DNA of 64,000 nucleotides from the NCBI GenBank assembly GCA_030248215.1, contig JASANG010001695.1:186001-250000 (forward strand), read 5' to 3'. Positions 24,801 through 36,800 of the stretch are shown here, in pieces; the first letter of the stretch is position 1; each line of letters begins with the position of its first letter. Source of the stretch: Enoplolaimus lenunculus. Lineage: Eukaryota; Nematoda; Enoplea; Enoplida; Thoracostomopsidae. Under the pieces are notes generated by a model that did no database searches, had not been told where the DNA came from, and saw only the letters and a list, made by a program, of their open reading frames with translations. Position numbers and translations under genes: made by a program.

Positions 24801-27800
24801 AGTCAAATTAACTTTTCACAGTAAAATTCCATTGTCCGTTTCCATTTACATTTCTCGAAATAACGAAATTTCTGTTATTTTTTCCTCAAAATTTAGTTTT
24901 AAATCTGGTATGTAACTCGCTTCTATTCGTTACAGGATAGGCTGCAATTGTTGGATATAAAATGATCATTTCAAAATCCAGTTGCAAAATGTAAGAAAGT
25001 TAAAATGCATTCATCATTTTTTCTTAAAAGTTTTGAAAGACCGGATTGTGTAGGCAGAAAAGTAAAACAATTTAGAAATTTTTATCTTTTAGTATCCGTT
25101 TTCCGTTTTAATTAATTTGATCACTATCTGTTTCCGTTATTTTTACTACACCCTGGTGAATTGCTTACTAGTGTTTTATTTGCTTCCGCTGAAGGTTTAA
25201 AAATATAATTTTTTTCTAATTAGATACTATGGTAGCATAGTTGTACTGGGATCAGTTTGGAAACGATAAATACGTTGTGTTCAGTGATAAAGACTTATAA
25301 AGTTGCAAAATACACTTATTTACAACTATGTAAAATTCTGGCCACATGCAAATTATTCGTTCAGTGTTGGCGGGGGGGTATAGGGCGCGCGAATACTGGC
25401 GCGTTAATCATACGCCGAATGACCAAAAGCAAAAAGTATTTCAACAATTAGTTCAATTTTATTAATAAACAGATTCAAATGTGTTTCAGTAAAACTTGAT
25501 GATGATGATGATGATGACGTAGCGGACGATTCGGCTTCCGCCGTTTTTAGAACAGTTTTATAAAACAGTCCAACAGTAATTCGGTGGTGTCGGTTGTTCG
25601 GAATTCCGGTTCCATGTTCGTGTTCCGGCAAAACTTCGTTCCTGCTGGAACCTTGATGTGATAATTGTTAGCAGTGACATTGTGGAACCAGATCTCCGGA
25701 CAGGGCAAAGAAAATTTCTTATAACAGAACTCTTTGAATGCCGCCGACGAGACCGCCGTTCGGGAGAAAGGGTCAGCTTTGAGGAAGATGCGCCAAAAAA
25801 ACCGGCCCCGCATCAAGTCTCCGGATTCAGGAATGTAGTCGTTTTCCTAACCCTAAACCAAAACTGAGAGATGGCGACCACTTACAAGAAACGCCGCGCT
25901 GTGTTTTTCCACAACAAGAGTGGTGTTCCCCGAACGCAGTGCCAGGAGCACGCTCGAGGGGGTGTCCCTCGAAAAGCCGTGCTGGGGCCCCGTCCCTTAT
26001 GAAGATCAAAATATTTTTCAAATTTTTTCTTCCGAACATTGTTAGGTTCCGGGCCCGTCTTTGCGGTTGCAGCCCCCGCCCCCCACATGCGGGTATTGGG
26101 GATAGTTGCTCCGGCTCTACCCCCTACGTATATTTTTTCAGCGCCATCAATGGTTCCAACGTTTCGATTTATCAGCTTGGAGAACGTTAGTGAAGCAGAA
26201 GCTTCAATTTAAATATGTTTCAAGCCAGAACAACTGGGAATGATTTCGGAGTATTGGCTTGTGTTGGTGCCGTCGTCGTGGTGGTTACGGATGGGCATCA
26301 AAGCAGAAATAATTACAAATTTATTTTGCTGCCTAGATGAAATCGCTCTCCCTGCTGTAAGTATCAATTTTATATTAAGATGAAAAATAGCTAATTTTTA
26401 GTTTTCAGATACAGTTTTAATTTTTTGATGGATTTTTGTGGTGTAGTTAAAAAGTTATGATGTGATACAAGGGTATGCAACCATTGGGTTTCCGCATGGT
26501 ACAAAATAAACCACCGGGCGTTGCGTTTTGCGACGACTCCCCTCGTTTTTAAGAGTGGGGTCGCTGTAGCATGCAATAACTCAATTTGCTTTTCCCAAAT
26601 TTTTAGGATCAAAAATACATTCCGTCTTGTATACTCATCTAGAGCTCGAATAAGGTCTGATTTTAACCTGATCATCTTTTAGGATTAAATCAATAAGCTT
26701 GTAGGTGACATGAGGCTCATGAGGCGCATGTAAAGATCAGGGGCGGAACGTTTTTATCCGGTCTTCCAGAACTGGGTAAGCTTAAACTTTAGGCTAATTT
26801 TTTGTTTAGGTTTTGTCTTGGTATAACCTCAGTTCTTACAGTTTAGGTTTAGGCTCACGAATATGCTTATACTACTGTTGCGGCCTTGGTATATACATTG
26901 TGCCACTAACGACAGCGTTTGATGTTTCAGCCCTCAAGTTCTTTATTGTTGCATCATTCATTAAAGCAATCACAAGTAAAATCAACTCAACCATGGATTG
27001 TGCAATCGTTAGGTAGATATCAACTTCGATATAGTGATGCGTCAACGCAACTATAAAGTGACATACCTTAATATCTTCAAGTATACTTACAAGAGCGTTC
27101 CTAAGCACCTTGGTTAGGGCCAATAATACGCAAGAGGTAAAACAATCTAAAATCTAAAAAATTAAGGTTTTAATCAAACTTCTAACCGAAGTAAGACAAA
27201 GTTAGAATCGGAATCAAAATCCAAGACTGAATACACTAAACAAATGGCTCAAATTCGAATATCGTAATTAACATCAGGTCGGAATAGGAACAAATTGTTT
27301 GCCAGAACTTTAAGCAAAACAATCGGAATTCCGGTGGAACCGTGACGCTTTGTATATTAATGTAATGCGTATTTGCTACTAAGAGCACATGGTATATACG
27401 GAATATACAACACCCAAAAAGATGCCTGTATGGAAACATTGTTAGCAATGCTGAGTTCGTTTTACGAAGATTTTGAGTGGAAAATTATTGCAAAACCAAC
27501 TGTAATCTACTGTCAGCATTGATTAGCATTCAATTTAAGCATTTTTCTGCTTATAAAACCTATATTAGACTTGAAGCAAATTTGTTTCAGATTTACAAAA
27601 GTTCCGAATTCAGTGTGCCATTCGGGCCATGGACCGGAAGTTTAGGTCGGCCGTCGTTCAACTATCCATCAAGTCGCAGTGGCGGAGGGTCAGTGATGGA
27701 AACAAGCAATTTGTGGATTGTGGGACCGATAGTTGCTGGCTTAATATGCATCTTAATTGCACTTGCGCTATGCATCCTTTATGTCAGACGAAAAAAGTAC

Positions 27801-30800
27801 GAATAACGGGGTTTTTGTGCCGGGTCGCTACGATAATTGCTAAGCGTGACAATTCAATTAGCAACATTCAAGTATGTATGTATCACTCGTACAGTGTAGT
27901 TGCACACATGTGCAAAATGACTAAGGCTTTTGTGGCCCAAGACTAAATTTATTGCGTGGGCCTCGCGTATTTAAGTGAATCAAGCTAATAACTCTTTTTT
28001 TAAAGCTGTAACGCTTTTCAGATACGTGAACACATTCAAAACAATAGGTACTATCTATGCATACTCTTAATTTACATACGTAACCTAAACAGACTATTTT
28101 TGAACGCTGCCGAAAATACGTACTGTATTGTCCCGAATAAGAGGGGGGTCCCCATTTTGATTCCGAATCGATAGGAGTCCGTATCCCTAATAAGAGTCCG
28201 TAAGCGGATAAAGTTTCTAAACCCTAAATAGAGTCCATAAATGTCAATTATCCCTAATTCCAGCGCATAATTGACTTGAGGACGAAATAAATTGAATTTG
28301 ACACTTTAAAGCTAACTTAAATTTTGAATGTACATTCCTAAGTATAACCTTGCATTATCGCTTATGCTTCTAAAATGCAAGATAAAAACCGTTTAATTCA
28401 ACGGATAGTTGCAATAATGGACATATATGAGTAGGAAAGAGTGGCGCGGGGCTGGCTCAGAATCAATAACAGTCCGTAAACGAATGACAGGAGGGGTCTC
28501 CTCTGGAGAGCCCAAATAAATATCAGTCTCCCCTCTTATTCGGGTCACCAGAGTATTTGTGAGCGTTCCAGCTTTAATATATATTATGTGTGTATTAGTT
28601 TTAAACTATTTTAAAATTGTATTTTCCGTATTTAAATCAATTTTCAAAACACCTCTAAATAACGAAGATTATCCGATGACAGAGTCCAAAAAGTTACAGA
28701 TAAAGTTATTTTTACTATGCTTTTATGAATCACTGTTTATTGATTCAAGCTCTACCGTTTATTACAAGGTTTTCTTGTTTATTTTTGATGAGAAAAATAT
28801 TGAAAACAACAGCTGTAGCCTGATGTCTTGCATTTCTTTCTGAAATTTAATCCCGTATCTCAAAAGTGTGAAGTACCTAAGATACCAGTTGGTGAGAAGT
28901 CTTGTAACTTTCGAACCAGAGAATGGTGAAGTTTCGAATTACAGCACATTTATTGCATTCTATTTTACTCTGCATCGAATAAATTTCGAAGACATGCAAT
29001 TGCAGCAGTTTGTTAGGTTGAAAAGCTATTATTAGTTGGTGATAGGTGCTATATGCATTTGATATGGGCCCTAAATGATGATACTACGTTTGAATTGTTG
29101 TTGTTGAGTATTTTACCATATAGACAAATGGCCCATAGTCAGAAGGAAGCCAGGGATGCCCAGCCGTGCTGAAAGAATTTAGTCTGACTCGAAAATTTTT
29201 AACCTTCCTTGTAAGTCATCAAAAACCCTTGTATGTCCCTCTCGAAAATTTTTTCGCCCCTTTCCGTAGCAAGACGAGCTGGCTACCTACCTGCGAAATA
29301 CGCGCAAAAAATTGGTCTATTTACAAAATACGAGTCTGGTTGTCGAAGATGATCCAGACCCACGTGATCAGATCTCTTTAGGGTGGGGCAAAACTATGTT
29401 ATAGTGACATGCGACGATTTGGCACGACTTACAAGCGGCACAAAACTTTTCGAGGGTGCCGATATTTCCCAGGGTAAACTGAGTCTTCTACAAACTGCAG
29501 GGGGATTGAGTCGATTCTGAAAACTGTTGCATAGGGAGTATATATGCTTTTTGAGAATAGTTGGCCCTTGCTTGGATTTTGATTTCCAGATAACGGCTTC
29601 GCCTTTGTACACTTTACTGCATTTTTTTGCCAAACCGAAACCAGACCCGTAGTCTGCTCGCTTTGCGTTTGCTGAAGGCCGAAAATGCTCAGCAGATGGA
29701 TACAAATGTTTTTAATGACTTAATAGCAAGATTGAACGTTTTCTGCGGGGGGGGGGGCAATGCTTCCAGGGAATGCTGGGCCCTCTCTGGCTACGAGCGC
29801 AGGTGAAGCTTAGGTTTAAGAAAAGGCATCCTTATGCTTTAAGCTTTGTCAAAGACTAATCCTTAACCTTAAATGTGCGGAAAGTGTACAAGAGCTAAAG
29901 ATTTTTCTAAATATGATATATCGTTGGAAAATTTTCAATTCATGGTCATCAAACTGTAGGTTGAAATTCAAAACAGTTTAATTGCCGTTGCCTTTAATTT
30001 GTACTAGAAATCCGAAATAAATCATATTATGCTGTACCTAGACATATAGATACCCAAAAAACGATATTTGTGATTTGTAATAAAGCAGAATCTACAAAAA
30101 ATATTTCATTTAAAATTATATAAATATTATAAATTTTACTAAATAAACTTAAATTTTTACAATGCGATGCTTCAATTTGTTCAATTGTTATAGAAACCGC
30201 AACTCATCAATGACAACAACAACTACGGCAACTAAAAACGGTCAAATTGGTGGTAAAGTCGCTGTTTTGAAACAAAATTCCAATGACCCGTTAGAATCGT
30301 CAAATTTACTACTTCAAGATGGAGCGCTGGGCGGCTACAATCATCACCCAGCGGCCCCTGTTGTGTCATTTCGACCAGGGGACACTACCCCTGGTGCTAC
30401 GGCAGCGGTTTTGCATAACAATGTTGGTCATGGGCCGTTGCCAATTGCAGGTGGGTACATCAACCAGGTGCGTTTGAACTCAAACAGCTACCCCCGAACG
30501 GATCGCTAACGATGGGATCTGCGGTCGCACATGGGACGCGGCCTGGCGACGCACGGAGCGGCGTGCCCCGAGTACCGGTGCCAATTACTGATTTGCAAGC
30601 GCATATCGAACGAATGAAAGCGAACGATGCGTTTTTGTTTTCGCAAGAATATGAGGTGAGCAAATTCACCAAGACTAACACCAGGGCCGATATTCTTAAC
30701 GTGTATAGCAACTATTATCAGTTTTGGAAATAGGTTTTCAAACTCACTAACTAAACGCAGTTGGTGAAATCAAAATTGGTGCAAGAAAGGTTCAATGCAC

Positions 30801-33800
30801 TACGGGACCAGGGACGTAGCCATAGGCGACCAAGAGAGTGTTGGACCCTCCAATGGTTTCGAACAAATTTTTTCCAGTTGAAACCTGCGTTAAAATAAAA
30901 CAAAATTAATTTAGGTTCAAATTATAAAAACGTACATTTTGTGTGTCCTTCAAACCGAATTCCTGGTTCAGCCTATATGGTATATATATACTATCTTATA
31001 AGCCATATTCACAAGTGCAAGTTTTTGCAATGACAACTTGCAGCTTGAACTTGCAACTGCAGCTGCTATAAAGGATTGTGCAATTAATTATCTGTGTTAG
31101 TGCAGTATTAAGAAATGGCTTACCTATACCTAACCCTAATCCTTCGTCTAAATTTTAGCCTAAGTCCAAGCCTTACCCTTGTCGAAGCGTTTGCTGAAGT
31201 TTTTGCCTAAGTCTAAAAGCCTAAGCATTCGCCTAAACCCTAAGCTATATTTTTAAAAGTAGATGAAAGTCTACTGGGAGCTTGAAAAGTCCAATTTACA
31301 TTATTTTTTATTTTAGTCAATCGAAACAGGCCAACAGTTCACATGGGAACATTCAAGTAAAGAAGACAACAAACCGAAAAACCGATATGCAAACGTCATC
31401 GCGTACGATCATTCACGTGTGCCGCTAGGAATGCTAGACGGTATTCCAGGCTCAGACTATATTAATGCAAATTATTGTGATGGATATTGAAAGCCGAAAG
31501 CTTACATAGCTACTCAGGTAACGCTGATTTATAAGCTTGCTACCCGTTTTCAGTTGACTACTATTTTTGATTTCATCAGTGGTCTGCGCCACACTGCAAA
31601 AAATGGTGAGTCAAATTGACTCTCTCCGAAATAGGCTCTACGGGACTACACAAACTGAGTCAAATTCGACTCCGCAAGAGTCAAACGTGTGATTTAGTGA
31701 GTCGAATTTGACTCTGGCGGAGTTGAATTTGACTCCGTTTGTGTAGTGCCGCAGAGCCTATTTCGGAGAGAGTCAATTTGACTCACCATTTTTTGCAGTG
31801 CAGGATTTTCAAATGTGTATAGGACGTATCACGAGTTGCTGATAGGTCTCGTAGCTTTTTTGAACCAATGAGACTAATGAGGTTTGAAATTTAGCATCTT
31901 TTTCATTTTTCTTACTTCTGTATTGCCAATGTTGATATCCGCAAGTGTAAAAGTTTGTCAGGGTCGGAACCGTATCGCTAACTGGTGATAGATGCTATAT
32001 GCATTTGAGAATAAGCGCAAAAAGTTCAACCGTACAAATCGTACTCAATTTTTCAGGGTCCGATGCCGGAAACGTTTGGCGATTTTTGGCGAATGGTATG
32101 GGAAGAACGATGTACAAGCGTTGTGATGCTGACTAAACTCGAAGAACGAACGCGAGTCAAATGTGATCAGTATTGGCCTTCGAAAGGCAGTCAATCGTAC
32201 AGTATTATATCGGTGACCATCAAAGAATTCGTTCAACTTGCTCATTATACAATTCGAACATTTTCGATTCAAAAAGTAATGCGTGTTTATTATTCTTTTC
32301 TCGCATGAATATTTTCTATTTTATCTGAGATGTGCATTACGCCGAAATTTGAATTTGGGAATGTGAAATGAAGGCGCTGGTTTACTGTTTATTCCTATGG
32401 TGATTTGTTGTATATCTTAGGCTGATAGGAAACCGATTTTCAGGGAATCTACAGAACAGGAGTGTGATTTCATGAATGAACTGACAGGTGCAAGACATTG
32501 CACGAGTAATAGTTTTACATTATTGCTGTTACCGAGGCGATCAGAAATAAAATAATTGTTAGTTTAAGCTTGAAAAAATATTGGCTTATATCTACAATTT
32601 TTCCGAAATGCAAGGTCAATGCGAAAGTTTAGACTTAGACTAATGCTTAGGCTTAGGCAAAAAAACTTAAATTTGTATAATTTGTCTTTGTCCAAAAGCG
32701 TGACATCAGAATAAATGTAGGGTGGAACTGTGAACAAGAGACTAAATGACAGGTTGCAACTGGAGGTGAAAAATACCGGAGCCTGAGCCGGAGGTCAACG
32801 AAACTTGCCGGAGCCGGAGGTGAGGCGAAATTAGGTAGTAAAAATAATGGTTAATTAGTTAATTTTAGCCAATATCTGCAATATGTTGTTAAGTTGTTTG
32901 GTTTACGCAAATTTTCTGCAAATTTCGAAAAAATTTTCCTGAAAATTGTAACAACTAAACAGATGAAATTTGCGAAATTATGCTGGTACCGAAATTGCCG
33001 GAACGTCCGGCACAAATTCTGCCGGAGCATGAGGCCTATTTTCTGCCGGAGCCCGAGTCGGAGGGGAGGTACCCTGCTAAATGATGATTGAGTTCGTTTT
33101 TTTACTCTGCTCAGGTCGGTTACCCAGACAGTCGTGAAGTCCGTCAGTTTCAATTCACAGCGTGGCCTGATCATGGCGTGCCTGAGCATCCGACGCCGTT
33201 TCTGATGTTTTTGAAACGAGTCAAATCGCTTAACGTGCCTGATTCGGGCCCCATCGTTGTACATTGCAGGTTTGTTGTTCTAAGATGTTATTGATGATAT
33301 CGGTGCAACTCACACGGGACAGTCGCCGAACGGTGGCTCGGCTGCTGTTGAAAAGTTTTAGCCCTCCTCGGTTTAAACTTGCTTGTAAATCATCGCAAAA
33401 CCTTGTATTCCGCGTTCTAAAAATTTTACTGTTTCCCCATACTAAGGTGAACTGACTACGGGCTTGAATTCACAGCGGGTTATGTGATGAATAATCGCTG
33501 GGTTTCCGAAACCCTATTGAAGTACGAGTTAGTACTTCAGTACGTGTTGAGTAATTACTTAACCATTTTGTCGTGTTTAAAAGCATACTTAAGTTAAGTA
33601 ACTTAAGTCAGTGAACAAATTTGGTGTATTACAGATTAGCAGTTCAAGTATACTTAGCTTGGTCTATTGGAATTAAAGACTGATGGCGCCTCCTTTAATA
33701 TAAAGCAAAACTATTATTTTATTGTTATGACCATTGCTAACATTTGGGGTTTATTCGTTGTTTGTTAAAAAGTTAAGTATTTACTTAAGTCGGCGACTTA

Positions 33801-36800
33801 AGTAGTTACTAACTTAAGTAAATACTTAAGTAAGGTTTCAGAAACTCAGGCAATGACTCACTAAAAGATTTGGGATATTTTTGTAATTTGATGTTTAGCT
33901 CGCGAGTTAATTAAAAAATTTCTGCTCAGGATCATGGGAACAGCTAAGAGTTGGGAAAGGCAGTACGACCCATGTCAACTATAACGGCCTGTCCACTTCG
34001 ACTGCGGAACTGCCGGCTTAGAGACTGAAAAGTTCAGGCTTCAGATTAGGTTTAGGTTAAGGTGTAAGCTTAGGTTTGGGCTTAAGTTTTTAGATTGGCA
34101 GGCCCGTGTAGTAAACTACTACAAACTATGCATGAAAATTCCAAAACGAAGGTTGACTTCCAACTTCGCTGGCTACAGTGTTCAGAATTACGCATTTTGT
34201 TCAAACGATTTTATGAAAATGAACAAATTTGCGTTTTAGAATTTTAATGAAAATAATTTGTAAACATTTGTTTATTGTTTACATTTAAACCATTTCAGTG
34301 CCGGAGTCGGTCGAACGGGTGCCTTTGTGGTTGTTGATTGTATGCTGGATCGATTGCGATACGAAAATTCAATCGATATTTATGGAACGGTGACGTGTTT
34401 ACGTGCTCAACGAAACTACATGGTACAAACAGAGGTTAGTCTAATTGAAATATTTTTGTTTAAAATTTACAAGTATACGGCCAATGTTACTTTAAGCGGC
34501 GTAGCAGTAAATTATGCGTGTTCCTAAGCCTAAGCCTAAGCGTTGCAAAAATTTGTTCCAACGCCTAAGCCTAAGCGTTGCAAATATTTGTCCCAAAGCC
34601 TAAGCCTAAGCGTTGCAACAATTTGTTCCAAAGCCTAAGCCTAAGAGTTGCAACAATTTGTTCCAAAGCCTAAGCCTAAGCCTAAGCAAAAAATTAATCT
34701 AGAATCGAAACCTACTCTTTTATAGATCTACCAGAAACCTGGCTGCCTCTTAAAGTAACATGGGCCGAGTATACTATGAGCAACTAAATGCTAATTATAT
34801 ACACTATATACATACGTATAAAGTTCGCGGTGTTCAACAATTATTATGCGCATAAAGTTTGCACAAGGCATAAGAGCCCTTCCAGCGTCAAGCTCCTATT
34901 GCTAAGTGGGGATAATAAACTACGCCTCTCACCCGAGAGTCCGAGGTTCGAATCTTAGTTGAAAATGAGTTGAGTTTTCGGATAAAAGTCTAACCTAGCA
35001 CAGTTTGCTTGCTACTGACCGCATAATCATCGCTTTTGATCAACGAACAGTTGTGGGCAGAGTACAACCGGAGGTGAGAAATGCCGGAGGCAGAGGTCAA
35101 CAAAATTCGCCGGAGACAGAGATGACGCGAAGCTACGCAATTCAAACAACGTTTAATTTGTTAGCAAATTTATATCTATAAAGCGTTGTTGGAATTTTTG
35201 GATTCAGGTTTTTATTTTTCGAAATATCTCGACTATTTGTTCTCAAAATTATGACCAGAACTTATAGACAAACGGACGGAAGCGTAATTCGCTACCGAAA
35301 TTGCCGAAACCGCCGGCAAAAACTGTACCGGTGCCGGAAGCAGACCTCCGCTTGTACACTTGGTGTGAATATTTCGTTTTTGACATTTATAGTTTCAAAT
35401 TTCAGGAACAATACATTTTTATACACGACGCTGTGTTGGACGCCGTACAGTCTGGCAGTACTGAAATCCCGATTAGCAAACTTTATACTCATCTACAAAA
35501 ATTGGTGCAAACATCACCTTTGGATGGGCTTTCAGGAATGGAAATGGAATTCAGGGTACGTGTGCGACCATGGTATTTATCTTCTCACCCCCCACAAAAT
35601 GTCCATCCGGGATTTTATATTCTTGCCCCCCCCCCATAAAATGTCCACCCACACATAACAATCACTGGATCAATAAACTGGTGCAAACACCACCTTTGAA
35701 TGGGCTTTCAGGAATGGAAATGGAATTCAGAATCCGCGTAGGACCATGGTATTTATCTTCTCATCCCCCACAAAACGTCCGGATCAATTAACTGGTACAA
35801 ACATCACCTTTGGATGGGATTTCAGGAATGGAAATGGAATTCAGGGTACGCGTACGACCATGGTATTTATCTTCTCGCCCCCCACAAAATGTCCACCCAC
35901 ACATCCCCACAAAATGTCCACCCACACATAACAGTCAGATCAATAAACTGGTGCAAACATAACCTTTGGATGGGTTTTCAGGAATAGAAAATGGAATTCT
36001 TTGTACGTGCACGACCATTATCTTCTCACCCCCCACAAAACGTCCACCCACACATAACAATCCCTGGATCAATAAAATAGACTGCAGTTTAAGCTGATGC
36101 TTTTGGTTAATTAACGTTGACGTTGTTTTGTTACTTTCCCCCCACACAACTGAAATTTGGTTGAAAAATCGTGAAATATACTTAAAAACGTATTACCCGT
36201 TTATGTTCTTAGAACCGAGGGTGGGGGTTGCCGTACTTTGAACTTACCGCAATTTGAAAGGACGCCATACAAGGCGAGGGAGGGTTCTAGTTCCTAGATC
36301 TTCTGCACTATGTCATTCGGTACTGGAACAGCTAAATTTCTAATGAAGTATATACTTTAAGATTGTGCTTGTTGTGCGCAAGGATGAGAATTGTTTTACG
36401 CGCTGGGTATACGTCCTATAACTGCAATTTCCAGTCAGCACTTTTTTAAATTTCAGAAACCTCAGGGACAGGCGCCCCCTGAACGAACGATACAACCTAA
36501 AAATGAACAAAAAACAGAAAATTGACCAATTGACGAACCTGCGCATGGTTAATTTGTTAGCTTTGATAACCCAGCCGAAATGTTCACTCGACAGTGATAC
36601 AATAAGGTTTAGGTTTAGGCTTAGAAATATAATGCCATGCAGGATACAATAAATCGTAATTAGAATATCTGGTCCCCAGTCTTCATCTACGGCTAAGTTT
36701 TTAAACGGCTTTGGGACGTCCAATCAAAGTATTGCGCTTTACATTGATACATTGATATAGTGCTGGCTTAGATTGGCGCTTTACTTGTCGTGTGGCGCCG

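Noticed and set aside
32851-33264. 137-codon minus-strand ORF
   Set aside because: Antisense shadow of the WPD-loop exon joined to a CCGGAG element.
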